Assembly: GCF_039542385.1 (NCBI RefSeq)
Contig: NZ_BAABIA010000003.1
Coordinates: 372,001 to 436,000, forward strand
DNA from: Prosthecobacter algae
Lineage (GTDB): Bacteria > Verrucomicrobiota > Verrucomicrobiia > Verrucomicrobiales > Verrucomicrobiaceae
Reading direction: 5' to 3'
Length of the DNA stretch: 64,000 nt
In this document: positions 18,356 through 28,772 of the stretch, piece by piece
How positions within the stretch are numbered: position 1 is the first letter of the stretch
Layout: each line of letters begins with the position of its first letter
Position numbers and translations under genes: made by a program
Notes under the pieces: generated by a model
What the model was told of the DNA's origin: nothing
Seen by the model: only the letters and a program-made list of their open reading frames with translations
Databases searched by the model: none

Positions 18356-19726
18356 ATGAACATCTGCTGCATCGGTGCTGGTTACGTCGGTGGTCCCACC
18401 ATGGCCATGATCGCCGCCAAGTGCCCGGACATCCGGGTGGAAGTGGTGGATCTCAATCAGGCGCGCATCGAGGCCTGGAACTCGGATGAGCTGCCGGTAT
18501 ATGAGCCTGGCTTGGATGCCATCGTGGCTTCCGCTCGGGGAAGAAACTTGTTCTTCACCACCGGTGTCGAAGATGCCATTCGCGCGGCCGACATCATCTT
18601 CGTCAGCGTCAACACCCCCACCAAGACCTTTGGTATCGGGGCCGACAAAGCCGCCGACCTTCGTTATGTCGAAGCCGTCGCTCGCACGATTGCCGAAGTC
18701 GTCGATGAACCCAAAATCATCGTCGAAAAAAGCACTATCCCCGTCAAGACCGCCGAGGCCATCCACACCATCCTCGCCTCCAACGGCAAAGGGCTGAAAC
18801 ACCAGGTACTGTCCAATCCCGAATTCCTCGCAGAAGGCACCGCCGTCGCTGACCTCAGCAATCCAGACCGCATCCTCATCGGCGGTGAAACCACCCCTGA
18901 AGGCCAGTCCGCGATCGAGACCCTCGTCAGCGTCTACGCTCACTGGGTGCCACGCGAGCGCATCCTCACCACCAACCTCTGGTCGTCCGAGCTGTCCAAG
19001 CTCGTCGCCAATGCCTTCCTCGCCCAGCGCATCTCCTCCATCAACAGCATCTCCGCCCTCTGTGAAACCACAGGCGCCGATGTGGATGAAGTCGCCCGTG
19101 CCATCGGCACCGATTCACGCATCGGGCCCAAGTTCCTCAAGGCCTCCGTCGGTTTTGGCGGCTCCTGCTTCCAAAAGGACGTGCTGAATCTCGTCTATCT
19201 CTGCGGCCACTTCGGCCTGCCTGAAGTCGCCGCCTACTGGGATCACGTCATCCGGATGAACGACTGGCAAAAGCGCCGCTTCTCCGAACGGGTCATCCGC
19301 ACCCTTTTCAACACCGTCACTGGCAAGCGCATTGCGGTCCTTGGTTTTGCCTTCAAAAAGGACACCAACGACACCCGCGAATCCGCCGCCATCTACGTCT
19401 GCAAAGACCTGCTCGAAGAGCGCGCCCACCTCGCCATTCACGATCCCAAGGTCAAGCCCGAGCAGATCCGCAAGGACCTCGTGCTCTCCCCGGAAGACGA
19501 GCGGGTCGCCTTCGCCGCCTCCGCAGAAGAAGCCGCCAAGGGAGCCCATGCCCTCCTCGTCCTCACCGAGTGGGATGCCTTTAAAAACGCGGACTTCGAG
19601 GCCATCTACGAAAACATGCTCAAGCCTGCCTGGATCTTCGACGGCAGAAACGTCCTCGACCGCCCGAAGCTCGAGCAGATCGGCTTTAAAGTTTACAGTA
19701 TCGGCAAACCCCTCGGCAAAAGCTGA
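18356..19726 (+). CDS. ugd: UDP-glucose 6-dehydrogenase
   Basis: 456 residues. It oxidises UDP-glucose to UDP-glucuronate in two NAD-dependent steps. It carries the N-terminal GAGYVGGPT dinucleotide motif and the catalytic Cys in [10 protein letters not shown]. Its length and the [17 protein letters not shown] segment match the longer, animal-like UGDH class rather than the short E. coli Ugd. It lies 45 bp downstream of uxs, giving a two-step route from UDP-glucose to UDP-xylose. The products would feed surface polysaccharide. Confidence 0.95.
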   Translation: MNICCIGAGYVGGPTMAMIAAKCPDIRVEVVDLNQARIEAWNSDELPVYEPGLDAIVASARGRNLFFTTGVEDAIRAADIIFVSVNTPTKTFGIGADKAADLRYVEAVARTIAEVVDEPKIIVEKSTIPVKTAEAIHTILASNGKGLKHQVLSNPEFLAEGTAVADLSNPDRILIGGETTPEGQSAIETLVSVYAHWVPRERILTTNLWSSELSKLVANAFLAQRISSINSISALCETTGADVDEVARAIGTDSRIGPKFLKASVGFGGSCFQKDVLNLVYLCGHFGLPEVAAYWDHVIRMNDWQKRRFSERVIRTLFNTVTGKRIAVLGFAFKKDTNDTRESAAIYVCKDLLEERAHLAIHDPKVKPEQIRKDLVLSPEDERVAFAASAEEAAKGAHALLVLTEWDAFKNADFEAIYENMLKPAWIFDGRNVLDRPKLEQIGFKVYSIGKPLGKS

Positions 19727-19791
19727 ACAGATAGACACCTACCTACTCTCAGCTTCAGCTTTCCTCTTTCTTAATTTCTACTTCTCCACCC

Positions 19792-20844
19792 ATGCCCATC
19801 GCCCTCATCACCGGAATCACAGGCCAGGATGGTTCCTACCTCGCCGAGCAGCTTCTCGCCAAGGGCTACACGGTGCATGGCATGATCCGCCGCGCCTCAA
19901 ACTTCAACACCCAGCGCATTGAGCACCTGTTCAATGATCCCGAGATCTATAACCAGCGTCTCTTTCTGCATCACGGCGACCTCACCGACTCCAGCAACCT
20001 GAACCGCCTGCTGGAAAAAATCGGGCCTAACGAAATCTACAACCTCGCCGCCCAGAGCCACGTCAAAGTCTCCTTCGAAGTCCCCGAATACACCGCCGAG
20101 GTGGACGGCCTGGGCACCCTGCGGTTTCTCGATTCCATCAAGGAAGTCGGCCTGGAAAAACGCGCCCGCTTTTACCAGGCCTCCACCAGCGAGCTCTTCG
20201 GTCTCGTTCAGGAAGTTCCCCAGACCGAAAAGACCCCCTTCTACCCCCGCTCTCCCTACGGCGTAGCCAAGCTCTACGGCTACTGGATCGTGGTTAACTA
20301 CCGCGAATCCTACGGCATCCACGCCAGCAACGGCATCCTCTTCAATCACGAGTCCCCGCGCCGTGGTGAAACCTTCGTCACCCGCAAGATCACCCGCGCC
20401 GCCGGCCGCATCCGCGAAGGCATGCAGCAGGATGTCGCCCTCGGCAACTTGGGGGCTCAACGCGACTGGGGTTATGCCCCGGAATACACCGAGATGATGT
20501 GGCGCATGCTTCAGCAAGAGCAGCCCGGCGACTACGTCTGCGCCACCCAGGAGACCCACACCGTCCGCGAATTCTGCGAGCATACCTTTGCCGCCGTGGA
20601 CATGCCGCTGACCTTTGAAGGTGAAGGCGAAAACGAAGTCGGCCGCGATGAAAAAGGCATCGTGCGCGTCAAGGTGAACCCCAGCTATTACCGCCCTGCG
20701 GAGGTCGAACTCCTCATCGGCAATCCTGAAAAAGCCCGCCGTGAACTGGGCTGGGAGCCCAAGGTCACCTTCGTCGAACTCGTCCAGATCATGGCCAAAG
20801 CCGACTGGGACCTCGCCAAAAAAGAAAAGCTCCTCGCCGCCTGA
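19792..20844 (+). CDS. gmd: GDP-mannose 4,6-dehydratase
   Basis: 350 residues. It converts GDP-mannose to GDP-4-keto-6-deoxymannose, the first step to GDP-fucose or GDP-rhamnose. Diagnostic stretches are [15 protein letters not shown] with the cofactor-binding glycines, [14 protein letters not shown], the STSELFG segment and YGVAKLY with the catalytic Tyr and Lys, then [15 protein letters not shown]. It is 65 bp after ugd and 19 bp before the fucose synthase gene. Confidence 0.97.
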   Translation: MPIALITGITGQDGSYLAEQLLAKGYTVHGMIRRASNFNTQRIEHLFNDPEIYNQRLFLHHGDLTDSSNLNRLLEKIGPNEIYNLAAQSHVKVSFEVPEYTAEVDGLGTLRFLDSIKEVGLEKRARFYQASTSELFGLVQEVPQTEKTPFYPRSPYGVAKLYGYWIVVNYRESYGIHASNGILFNHESPRRGETFVTRKITRAAGRIREGMQQDVALGNLGAQRDWGYAPEYTEMMWRMLQQEQPGDYVCATQETHTVREFCEHTFAAVDMPLTFEGEGENEVGRDEKGIVRVKVNPSYYRPAEVELLIGNPEKARRELGWEPKVTFVELVQIMAKADWDLAKKEKLLAA

Positions 20845-20863
20845 ACCCGCATAGCCTCCTCCC

Positions 20864-21793
20864 ATGTCTTTCCTCGATTCCCGCATCTACGTCGCCGGTC
20901 ATCGTGGCATGGTGGGCAGTGCCCTAGTCAGGGCCATTCATGAACGCGGAGGAAAGAATGTCCTCACCGCCACCCATGCCGAGCTGGACCTGCGCCGCCA
21001 GGCCGATGTTGAAAGTTGGTTAGGCCAGAACAAGCCCGACACCGTCATCCTGGCCGCCGCCAAAGTGGGCGGCATCCACGCCAACAGCACCTACCCGGCA
21101 GACTTCATCTATGACAACCTCATGATGGCCGCCAATGTCATCCATGCGGCCTATTCCTCTGGGGTGAAGCGTCTGCTCTTTCTCGGCAGCTCCTGCATCT
21201 ATCCCCGCCTAGCCCCGCAGCCCATGCCGGAAGACTGCCTGCTCACCGGCCCACTCGAAGGCACCAACGAAGCCTACGCCCTCGCCAAGATCGCCGGGCT
21301 GAAACTCTGCCAGCACTACCGCAACCAGTATGGCGTGACGTTCCACTCCGCCATGCCTACCAACCTCTATGGCCCAGGCGACAACTATCACCCGGACAAC
21401 TCCCACGTCATCCCCGGCCTGCTGCGCCGCTTTCATGAAGCCAAGGTGAATCAGGCCGAGGCTGTCACCGTCTGGGGCACCGGCACGCCTTTGCGCGAAT
21501 TCCTCCACGTGGATGACCTCGCTGAAGCCTGCCTGCATCTCCTTGAACTCGACAACCCGCCCGACTGGGTCAACGTGGGCAGTGGCCAGGAATGCAGCAT
21601 TGGTGAACTGGCCCTGACCGTTAAGCGTGTCGTGGGCTACGAAGGCGAACTCCGTTTCGACACCACCAAACCCGACGGCACCCCGCGCAAGTTGCTCGAC
21701 TCCCATCTGATCCAGAACCTCGGCTGGAAACCCCGCGTTCCTCTCGAAGAAGGATTGCGCGAGGCCTATGCAGCCTTCGTCAGCACCCTTTAG
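20864..21793 (+). CDS. fcl: GDP-L-fucose synthase
   Basis: 309 residues. An epimerase/reductase that turns GDP-4-keto-6-deoxymannose into GDP-L-fucose with NADPH. It has [10 protein letters not shown] (cofactor), [14 protein letters not shown] (active site), [11 protein letters not shown] (catalytic Tyr/Lys) and [12 protein letters not shown]. It follows gmd directly, completing the two-step GDP-fucose branch. No glycosyltransferase is present in the cluster, so the acceptor is unknown. Confidence 0.97.
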   Translation: MSFLDSRIYVAGHRGMVGSALVRAIHERGGKNVLTATHAELDLRRQADVESWLGQNKPDTVILAAAKVGGIHANSTYPADFIYDNLMMAANVIHAAYSSGVKRLLFLGSSCIYPRLAPQPMPEDCLLTGPLEGTNEAYALAKIAGLKLCQHYRNQYGVTFHSAMPTNLYGPGDNYHPDNSHVIPGLLRRFHEAKVNQAEAVTVWGTGTPLREFLHVDDLAEACLHLLELDNPPDWVNVGSGQECSIGELALTVKRVVGYEGELRFDTTKPDGTPRKLLDSHLIQNLGWKPRVPLEEGLREAYAAFVSTL

Positions 21794-21806
21794 CCAGAGG
21801 AACCCA

Positions 21807-21825
21807 GCCTCACCCATGATGAGGC
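21807..21825. terminator. Weak hairpin between convergent fcl and aldolase genes
   Basis: The stem GCCTCA/TGAGGC has a 7-nt loop in the 53-bp convergent spacer. It lacks a clear T-run on either side, so termination is only a guess. Confidence 0.35.
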
Positions 21826-21846
21826 CGGACAGCTCTTTCCCATCCT

Positions 21847-23817
21847 TTAAATCACCCGGTCATTGCCACCATCCACAGGGATCTGGGCACCGGTGACCTT
21901 CGAGAACAGAGGCGAGGCCATGGCAGAGACCATGTTACCGATGTCCTTGCTCTTGATCTCCACCTTCATGAGGTTCTTGGTCTTGTACTCATCCACCGTC
22001 ATGCCGTAGCGCTCAGCACTCCGCTGCAAAGCTTCTGGAGTCCAGAGCTTGGTGTCGAACACGGCATCTGGATGAACGATGTTCACCCGGATGCGGTAAG
22101 GAGCCAGTTCCAGGGAGGCCACACGGCAGAGCTGCGTGAGTGCTGCCTTGCTGCAGGAGTAGGCCGAGGCACCAGGGCCAGGGGCCTTGAAGTTACGGCT
22201 GCCCACAAAGATGATGCTGGCATCCAGGCCCAGCTTCACATACGGGATCACCTTGTTCATCAGCTTCTGGTGGCTGGTGAGGTTGATCGAGATGGTGCGG
22301 TCCCAGTCGTTCTGGGCCATGACATCGAGATGCTCGTTCTTCGGGAAGATCCCCGCATTGCTGACCACGATGTCAATGCCGCCGAACTCACGCACCACGA
22401 ACTCGATGGCGTCCTGCACAGGCTGGTCCTCGGTGAGGTTCACTACGATGCCGATGCCGCCGATCTTCTTCATGATCTCAGGGATCTCCTTGTCGATGTC
22501 CAGACCGATGACCTGGGCACCTTGTTCAGCGAGGCTTTCCGCGATGGCGAAGCCGATACCTGCCGCACAACCCGTGACGAGAGCCACCTTGCCCTGATGC
22601 ACCTTGCGGGCCGGGCCTTTGCGCAGCTTGGCCTGCTCCAGCTCCCAATATTCGATGTCGAAGATGTCCTTCTCCGGCAGAGGCTCCCAGCCACCCACCG
22701 CCTCACCCAGTTGCACGGTGGCCAAGGTGGACTCGGAGATATCAGCCACAATCTTGGCGTCTTTGACGGTATCGCCAAAGCTCACCACTCCTTGGTTAGG
22801 CCAGATGGCAAAACGTGGCGCGGCATCCAGCATGGTGTGGCCACTGGCGTTGCGGTCAAAGTAGGCTTTGTAGTCCTCGGCAAACTTCTGCACGGAAGCC
22901 TCGATGTCTTCGCCGATGAAAGCGGGGGCACCCTTGGTGCGGATGCTGTGATCCGGTGTCAGAGGACCGCGTGTGCCAAAGTCCGCCACGGCGGGCAAAT
23001 TGGCGTAGCCCACAGCTTCAGCGCTGGCATTGAGACGGGCGATCTGGGGAACACCGCGCTTCTGGGAAACGACCTGGCGCAGCTTGGCCAAGGCCTTGAG
23101 ATCTGTTGCCGCTTCACCGGTGGCCAGAGGGGCCGAAGTCTTCTTAGCCAGAAACTCTTCGGCCTGCGTGACCATTTCGATGTGCAGTTCGTAGCTCTTT
23201 CGGGCATCGTCATCAAAGGTGAAGAGGCCGTGCTTCAGCAGCACCATGCCCTGGATGCCTTCGGCGCGCAGGTCGCGCCCGGCGATGAGATCGGCCACCG
23301 TCTTGGCCAGGATGAAACCTGGCATCACATAAGGGACCACAATAACACGGTTGCCGAAGACTTCCTTCACGCGGGCTTCGCCCTCGGCATTGCAGGTCAG
23401 GGCCGAAATAGCGTTGGCATGGCTGTGATCCACAAAACGGAAAGGCAGGATGGCATGCAGGATGGCCTCGATGCTGGCCGCAGGGGCGTTCGGGTTGGTC
23501 ATCGCAGCGCGCTGCTGGAGGACCATGTCCGCGTCACTCATGGTCGCGAGCTTGGACATCTTGATGAGGGCATCCTGGCGCACCGGGGAGAATCCTTCGC
23601 GCTCAATGGTGCCGAGGTCCCAGCCGCTGCCCTTGACGTAGCAAAGCTCCACATCGTCACCGAAGAAGTCTTTCTCCGTGACTTTGACGGAGGTGTTGCC
23701 ACCGCCATGGAGCACCAGGGCAGGATTGCGCCCGAGCAGGCGGCTGGTGTAGACGCGCTGGCCCAGCAGGTCGGTTCCAAAGGTGGCGGCTTCTGTATCG
23801 TTCCAAAGGCTTTGCAT
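21847..23817 (-). CDS. Bifunctional class II aldolase / short-chain dehydrogenase (rhamnulose-1-phosphate aldolase-lactaldehyde dehydrogenase type)
   Basis: About 656 residues. The N-terminal half is a class II aldolase/adducin domain with metal-binding His residues (LVLHGGGNTSVK, DHSHANAI). The C-terminal half is a short-chain dehydrogenase with the GCAAGIG-type loop and YSCSKAAL (YxxxK). This is the architecture of RhaD-type enzymes that split rhamnulose- or fuculose-phosphate and handle the lactaldehyde. The start at 23817 fits the conserved MQSLWND N terminus. The frame also starts at 23916, where ATGA overlaps the ureD stop, but that adds only a disordered stretch. It is the last gene of the urea block, although its chemistry is unrelated to urea. 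Confidence 0.88.
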   Translation of the reverse strand: MQSLWNDTEAATFGTDLLGQRVYTSRLLGRNPALVLHGGGNTSVKVTEKDFFGDDVELCYVKGSGWDLGTIEREGFSPVRQDALIKMSKLATMSDADMVLQQRAAMTNPNAPAASIEAILHAILPFRFVDHSHANAISALTCNAEGEARVKEVFGNRVIVVPYVMPGFILAKTVADLIAGRDLRAEGIQGMVLLKHGLFTFDDDARKSYELHIEMVTQAEEFLAKKTSAPLATGEAATDLKALAKLRQVVSQKRGVPQIARLNASAEAVGYANLPAVADFGTRGPLTPDHSIRTKGAPAFIGEDIEASVQKFAEDYKAYFDRNASGHTMLDAAPRFAIWPNQGVVSFGDTVKDAKIVADISESTLATVQLGEAVGGWEPLPEKDIFDIEYWELEQAKLRKGPARKVHQGKVALVTGCAAGIGFAIAESLAEQGAQVIGLDIDKEIPEIMKKIGGIGIVVNLTEDQPVQDAIEFVVREFGGIDIVVSNAGIFPKNEHLDVMAQNDWDRTISINLTSHQKLMNKVIPYVKLGLDASIIFVGSRNFKAPGPGASAYSCSKAALTQLCRVASLELAPYRIRVNIVHPDAVFDTKLWTPEALQRSAERYGMTVDEYKTKNLMKVEIKSKDIGNMVSAMASPLFSKVTGAQIPVDGGNDRVI

Positions 23818-23912
23818 GGTCGGGGAAAGGGAGTGGCAGACTTCCGGTGGATGGGCCGGGGGCGCAAGGGGATTTTGGTCAAGGTCTTGCTCAGTGCACG
23901 ACGAAGTGCTGT

Positions 23913-24713
23913 TCACATGTATCGTCCTAGGTTGGGAACCTGCCTAGACATGGAATGATATAAGATATCCCGGAGCTGCCGCAGGGTCCGCCGGGCGCTG
24001 AGGCTGTCCTGGCAGAGGACTTTGACCGTGAAGCCACCTGCGGAGAGGGGGCTGTGCCCCAAATAGACCTCAGGGCTGTTCAGAGCCTCCAGTTCGGCCA
24101 TGGGCAGTGACTCAGTCCCGATGACAAAGCAGCTCAAATAATGTGTTTGGGCATGCAGGAGGCGCAGGGAGTCCAGGCTGTGATCGTCGGGAGATAGACG
24201 ATAGCGTTCCCTGGCAGCGAGTTTTTCGCCGGTCCAGACGTCCAGGTCCCAGAGGAGTTCGCCGTACCGGAAAACCTCGCCACTGGCGACACGGCCGGGA
24301 GAAAGCCAGTCGAAATAGAGCAACTGCCCCTCTGAGGCCACGCGCAGTTCGGTTTTCTGGTGATAACGGGCCCCGGCCTGGGGAATGAAGGGCTCGGGGT
24401 AAAATTCCAAGAATGCCCCTGCCTGGACCGTGAAAGTTTGCTGCACCTTTGCAGGCCCCCCGCTGCGTGATTTATAAACGCGGCTGGCGCTGGGGGTGGT
24501 GAGGACGATGGAGGCCCCCGTCTCGGCCACAACATTCAGCTCAATGGCATCACCATCGAAGATTCCGGCGGTGGGATTGACAATGTTCACCACCAAGGCT
24601 CCGGCATCTTCATGGGGCTTGCTCAGATGAAGCGGGGCCCGGAAGGATTGCTCACGCAGGTAGGTTTGTCCTGCCGGATAACAGGAGGCCGTGAGGTGGA
24701 GATGACCGCGCAT
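23913..24713 (-). CDS. ureD: Urease accessory protein UreD (UreH)
   Basis: 266 residues. It binds apo-urease and, with UreF and UreG, delivers nickel to the active site. Family stretches include VNIVNPTAGIFDGD, TTPSASRVYKS and FYPEPFIPQAGARY. Many clusters place ureD first, but here it follows ureG by 10 bp and is last of the urease genes. Its stop overlaps an upstream start of the aldolase frame as ATGA. Confidence 0.95.
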   Translation of the reverse strand: MRGHLHLTASCYPAGQTYLREQSFRAPLHLSKPHEDAGALVVNIVNPTAGIFDGDAIELNVVAETGASIVLTTPSASRVYKSRSGGPAKVQQTFTVQAGAFLEFYPEPFIPQAGARYHQKTELRVASEGQLLYFDWLSPGRVASGEVFRYGELLWDLDVWTGEKLAARERYRLSPDDHSLDSLRLLHAQTHYLSCFVIGTESLPMAELEALNSPEVYLGHSPLSAGGFTVKVLCQDSLSARRTLRQLRDILYHSMSRQVPNLGRYM

Positions 24714-24723
24714 GGGGAGGGAC

Positions 24724-25335
24724 TCAGACGAAGAGGTAGTCGCGTTTGAGCCAGCCGATGAGTTCGTCTTTTCCCTTTTCGGATTTCATGTCGGCAAAGA
24801 TGAAGGGTTTGTCACCGCGCATGAGCTTGGAATCGCGGGCCATGACATCGAGGTCAGCACCAACGTAGGGGGCGAGATCAATCTTGTTGATGAGGAGGAG
24901 GTCGCTATTGCGGATGGCCGGGCCGCCTTTGCGGGGGATCTTGTCTCCTTCGGCGACATCAATGACGAAAATGAAAACATCAGCAAGCTCCGGGGAGTAG
25001 GTGGCGGAGAGATTGTCACCGCCGCTTTCGATGAGCAGCAGTTGCAGGTCGGGATGGCGTTTCTCCAGCTCGATGACGGCGGCCATGTTCATGCTGATGT
25101 CATCACGGATGGCGGTGTGGGGACAACCGCCGGTTTCGACGCCCATGACACGGTCGGCAGGCAGGATGTTCTGGCGGAGGAGAAACTCGGCATCCTCGCG
25201 GGTATAGATGTCGTTGGTGATGACGGCCAGGGAGTATTCCTCCTTCAGCCATTCGCAAAGGCGCAAGACGCACATGGTTTTGCCGGAGCCAACAGGGCCG
25301 CCGATGCCGATACGGAGAGGACGTGGGTTGCTCAT
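24724..25335 (-). CDS. ureG: Urease accessory GTPase UreG
   Basis: 203 residues. A SIMIBI-class GTPase that couples GTP hydrolysis to nickel insertion into urease. It has the P-loop GGPVGSGKT, the nickel-binding [11 protein letters not shown] (Cys-Pro-His) and [11 protein letters not shown] as the base-specificity motif. The ATG at 25335 overlaps the ureF stop by 4 bp (ATGA). The open frame runs on upstream, but that would be inside ureF and is a shadow. UreG normally works as a complex with UreF and UreD, both adjacent. Confidence 0.97.
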   Translation of the reverse strand: MSNPRPLRIGIGGPVGSGKTMCVLRLCEWLKEEYSLAVITNDIYTREDAEFLLRQNILPADRVMGVETGGCPHTAIRDDISMNMAAVIELEKRHPDLQLLLIESGGDNLSATYSPELADVFIFVIDVAEGDKIPRKGGPAIRNSDLLLINKIDLAPYVGADLDVMARDSKLMRGDKPFIFADMKSEKGKDELIGWLKRDYLFV

Positions 25336-26003
25336 GAGATGAAAAGTCGTTCGTTGGCGCGCGCATGGCGCATGGAGGCGATTTCGAGAAGCGGATTGAA
25401 CCAGCCGATGCGCTCGGCAGGGGCGGCGATGAGGCCTTCCAGATGAGGAGCCAAGGAGACCATGGCAGCACGGATGATGAGCTGACAGCGCTCCTGCCCC
25501 AGACGCATCAGCTTCATGGAACTGATGGCATAACCGCTGATGCTTTGAAGGGAGAAAGCGCAAAGAGCGGCAGCGACAGGCAGGTGGCGAAGTTCCAAGG
25601 CACAGGCGATGAGATGATGGCAGGGAGCCCCGCTTTGCCCATAAGCTGCGAGAGATGGATCGGGATCGAGCTTCTGCACCAGCGACAGACGGCGTGAACC
25701 GAGCTGGCGGCTGGCTTGGCGCAATTCCACTGCGAGTTTCCAAGCATCCAATTCCTCATCCAGAAGGCGGAGATTTGCGTGATCACCGCATGCCGCAACC
25801 TTGTGGGCTTTCACCAAAAAGGGAAGCTCAAAGGCCAGCAGACCGGGGATGATCTGCTGCTGAAGGAAAGTTTCCAACTGGTCGGGATTTTTCACCGCGC
25901 CCCGCTGCACCAGTTCTTCCAGCCCCATGGAATGTGCATAAGCTCCCGAAGGGAACTGGGAGTCGTTCACCTGCAAAAGCCAGGGCAGCCATTCAGGAAG
26001 CAT
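25332..26003 (-). CDS. ureF: Urease accessory protein UreF
   Basis: 223 residues from the ATG at 26003. An alpha-helical activator of UreG. The family start [21 protein letters not shown] is present, as are [11 protein letters not shown] and [15 protein letters not shown]. It overlaps ureE by 11 bp upstream and ureG by 4 bp downstream, implying translational coupling. An upstream in-frame ATG at 26120 is inside ureE and adds unrelated sequence. Confidence 0.95.
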   Translation of the reverse strand: MLPEWLPWLLQVNDSQFPSGAYAHSMGLEELVQRGAVKNPDQLETFLQQQIIPGLLAFELPFLVKAHKVAACGDHANLRLLDEELDAWKLAVELRQASRQLGSRRLSLVQKLDPDPSLAAYGQSGAPCHHLIACALELRHLPVAAALCAFSLQSISGYAISSMKLMRLGQERCQLIIRAAMVSLAPHLEGLIAAPAERIGWFNPLLEIASMRHARANERLFIS

Positions 26004-26424
26004 GGGCTGTGACACGTAGGGGGTTAAAGACGACCTCGATCTCCTCATAGGCCCAGCCTTCTCGTTCGAAAAGCTGCAGCACGGCCACATCATGGGTGAT
26101 GCGGATGAGGGTGTCCACAACCTGAACTCCCAGATGAAGATTACCGATCTTCCAGCCCATGAGGGCAGCCTCCTCTAGCGAGCCTGGGCGGAGCTGATAA
26201 ACAAGTTCCGGTTGCTGGCGCACGATGTATTCCGTCGACTCCGTCTGATGGATGACACCGCCATGCCTGAGCCGGGATTCCAGGTCAAAGCCGAACTCCG
26301 TGCCATCGGCCGCGACACCCCGCCAACGGCGCTTGAGAAAAAGCCGCCGCTCAACGAGCAACTCGACCTGCTCCTCGACAGGCCGCAGGGGCGTGTCTGA
26401 GAGCATCCGTTGGATCAAGATCAT
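25993..26424 (-). CDS. ureE: Urease accessory nickel chaperone UreE
   Basis: 143 residues. A metallochaperone that carries nickel to UreG. The C-terminal metal-binding domain shows MGWKIGNLHLGVQV and ITHDVAVLQLFEREG. The His-rich tail of some UreE proteins is absent: the sequence ends VTAHAS. It begins inside the ureC stop codon (TGATG) and overlaps ureF. Confidence 0.93.
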   Translation of the reverse strand: MILIQRMLSDTPLRPVEEQVELLVERRLFLKRRWRGVAADGTEFGFDLESRLRHGGVIHQTESTEYIVRQQPELVYQLRPGSLEEAALMGWKIGNLHLGVQVVDTLIRITHDVAVLQLFEREGWAYEEIEVVFNPLRVTAHAS

Positions 26425-28145
26425 CAGAACAAAAAGTAACGTTGGGCCATGGGGAGGACACTGGCTGGTTCGCAGCGCAGTTCGCGGCCATCAGCTTTCA
26501 CGGTGTAGGTGTCCGGGTCCACTTCGATCTTCGGCAGGTAGTTGTTCCAGAGCATGTCATGCTTGCTGACGGTGCGGCAGGTTTTGACCGCGCTGAGAGT
26601 CTTGCAAACCCCGAGGGCCTTGACGACACCACTTTGCAGGGCGGCCTGGCTGACGAAGGTGAGGCTGGTGCTGAACTTGGCGCGGCCATGAGCCGCAAAC
26701 TGATGGCGATACATCATGGGCTGCGGTGTGGGAATGCTGGCATTGGGATCGCCCATGTTCGCCATGGCAATGAGGCCGCCTTTGAGGATGACCTCGGGTT
26801 TGACGCCAAAAAAGGCAGGCTTCCAGACGACGAGATCGGCCAGTTTGCCCACCTCGATGCTGCCGACTTCATGGGAGATGCCGTGGGTGATGGCGGGATT
26901 GATCGTGTACTTGGCCACGTAACGAAGGGCGCGGTAGTTATCGGCGGCCTGGTGTTCCGGGCCATCCAGTTTGCCGAACTGCACCTTCATCTTGTGCGCC
27001 GTCTGCCAGGTACGGGTGATGACCTCGCCAAGGCGGCCCATGGCCTGGCTGTCGCTGGACATCATGGAAATGGCCCCGAGATCATGGAGCAGGTCTTCGG
27101 CGGCAATGGTCTCCGGGCGAATGCGAGATTCGGCAAAGGCAACGTCTTCGGGGATCTTCGAGTCGAGGTGATGGCAGACCATGAGCATATCGAGATGCTC
27201 ATCAATCGTGTTGACCGTGAAGGGGCGGGTGGGGTTGGTGGAGGAGGGCAGTACATTGGCCTCGCCACAGACACGGATGATGTCGGGTGCATGGCCGCCC
27301 CCTGCGCCTTCCGAGTGATAGGTGTGAATGGTGCGGCCCTTAAAAGCGGCGAGGGTGCTTTCGACAAAACCGGCCTCGTTCAGGGTATCGGTATGGATGG
27401 CCACCTGGACATCAAGCTCATCCGCCACACCGAGACAGGTATCAATGGCGGCGGGGGTGGTGCCCCAGTCTTCATGCAGCTTCAGGCCGATGGCTCCGGC
27501 GAGGACCTGCTCGCGCAGTGGGCCGGGAGTGGAGCAGTTGCCCTTGCCAAGAAAACCGAGGTTCATGGGGTATTCATCCGCCGCCTCCAGCATGCGGTGC
27601 ATGTTCCAGATGCCGGGGGTGCAAGTGGTGGCGTAGGTGCCGTGGGCGGGACCAGTGCCGCCGCCGATCATGGTGGTAACGCCGCTAGCGAGGGCGTGAT
27701 CAATCTGCTGAGGGCAGATGAAATGGATGTGGGTGTCAATGCCCCCGGCGGTGATGATGCAGCCCTCACCCGCGATGACTTCCGTGCCTGCGCCGATGAC
27801 CATGTCGATGCCATCCTGAAGCATGGGATTGCCCGCATGGCCGATGCCGACGATGCGGCCGTATTTGATGCCGATGTCCGCCTTGATGACGCCCTGCACG
27901 GCGTCAAGGATGGTGGCGTTGGTGATGACGAGATCCAGGCAGTCGGCATCCAGGGCGAGGCAGGACTGGGCCATGCCATCGCGAATGACTTTGCCGCCGC
28001 CGAATTTCACTTCATTGCCGTAGCCACCCTTCTCCGCGATGAGGTCGCGCTCGACCTCGATAAAAAGTTCAGTGTCTGCCAAGCGCACCTGATCCCCCAC
28101 GGTGGGCCCGAACATGCTGCTGTGCTGTTTGCGCGTGATCTTCAT
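26424..28145 (-). CDS. ureC: Urease alpha (catalytic) subunit
   Basis: 573 residues, close to the usual size. It hydrolyses urea to ammonia and carbamate at a dinickel centre. Visible are [14 protein letters not shown] with two nickel His, GLKLHEDWG with the Lys that becomes carbamylated, and MVCHHLD in the mobile flap carrying the catalytic His. Its ATG overlaps the ureB stop (ATGA). The separate ureA, ureB and ureC arrangement is the common bacterial form. Confidence 0.98.
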   Translation of the reverse strand: MKITRKQHSSMFGPTVGDQVRLADTELFIEVERDLIAEKGGYGNEVKFGGGKVIRDGMAQSCLALDADCLDLVITNATILDAVQGVIKADIGIKYGRIVGIGHAGNPMLQDGIDMVIGAGTEVIAGEGCIITAGGIDTHIHFICPQQIDHALASGVTTMIGGGTGPAHGTYATTCTPGIWNMHRMLEAADEYPMNLGFLGKGNCSTPGPLREQVLAGAIGLKLHEDWGTTPAAIDTCLGVADELDVQVAIHTDTLNEAGFVESTLAAFKGRTIHTYHSEGAGGGHAPDIIRVCGEANVLPSSTNPTRPFTVNTIDEHLDMLMVCHHLDSKIPEDVAFAESRIRPETIAAEDLLHDLGAISMMSSDSQAMGRLGEVITRTWQTAHKMKVQFGKLDGPEHQAADNYRALRYVAKYTINPAITHGISHEVGSIEVGKLADLVVWKPAFFGVKPEVILKGGLIAMANMGDPNASIPTPQPMMYRHQFAAHGRAKFSTSLTFVSQAALQSGVVKALGVCKTLSAVKTCRTVSKHDMLWNNYLPKIEVDPDTYTVKADGRELRCEPASVLPMAQRYFLF

Positions 28146-28459
28146 GCGGGCAGAGGTCCATTGACGAGGTTGTTGAGGCCATAGACCTCGCGTTTTCCAG
28201 CGAAGGCGACGACCTCGACTTCGCGGGTGTCGCCGGGTTCAAAACGAACGGCGGTGCCTGCGGGAATGTTGAGGCGAAAGCCAAGGGAGGCGGCACGGTC
28301 AAAATCGAGAGAGGTATTTACCTCATAGAAATGAAAGTGGCTGCCGACCTGAACGGGGCGGTCGCCGGTGTTGGCGACGACTAGCTTCCGAGTGGCCAAA
28401 CCGACATTGGCATCGAGATCGCCTGCGCCTTGAGGATGGATGATTTCTCCGGGGATCAT
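28142..28459 (-). CDS. ureB: Urease beta subunit
   Basis: 105 residues from the ATG at 28459, giving the canonical start MIPGEIIHP. It contains [19 protein letters not shown] and [12 protein letters not shown], both diagnostic. It begins 1 bp after the ureA stop and overlaps ureC by 4 bp. The upstream ATG at 28501 lies within ureA and is not used. Confidence 0.97.
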   Translation of the reverse strand: MIPGEIIHPQGAGDLDANVGLATRKLVVANTGDRPVQVGSHFHFYEVNTSLDFDRAASLGFRLNIPAGTAVRFEPGDTREVEVVAFAGKREVYGLNNLVNGPLPA

Positions 28460-28460
28460 G

Positions 28461-28763
28461 TCAGCGCACGGGGTTGTGGACGGTGACCAGCTTGGTGCCA
28501 TCGGGAAAAGTGGCTTCCACTTGGACTTCGTGGATCATTTCGGGGATGCCTTCCATGACTTCGTCACGCTTCACGATGGTGGTGCCGTAGCTCATGAGGT
28601 CTGACACGCTGCGGCCATCGCGCGCGCCTTCCATGATCTCAGCAGAGATGAGGGCGATGGTTTCAGGATAGTTGAGCTTCACGCCACGGTCGCGGCGGCG
28701 GCGTGCCACATCCGCAGCGACAACGATCAACAGCTTTTCCTGTTCACGAGGGGACAGATGCAT
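28461..28763 (-). CDS. ureA: Urease gamma subunit
   Basis: 100 residues, the standard size for a separate gamma chain. It starts [13 protein letters not shown], the canonical start, and contains [16 protein letters not shown] and [19 protein letters not shown]. It is the first urease structural gene and lies 9 bp after the nickel-permease gene. Confidence 0.98.
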   Translation of the reverse strand: MHLSPREQEKLLIVVAADVARRRRDRGVKLNYPETIALISAEIMEGARDGRSVSDLMSYGTTIVKRDEVMEGIPEMIHEVQVEATFPDGTKLVTVHNPVR

Positions 28764-28772
28764 AGCGGATGA

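Noticed and set aside
21794..21846. Replication origin at the skew flip
   Set aside because: The spacer is only 53 bp, with no dnaA gene, DnaA boxes or AT-rich unwinding region seen. The flip itself is kept as a finding.
22072..28184. Long rightward frames opposite the aldolase gene and ureC
   Set aside because: Antisense shadows without domain motifs; the leftward genes have full catalytic signatures.
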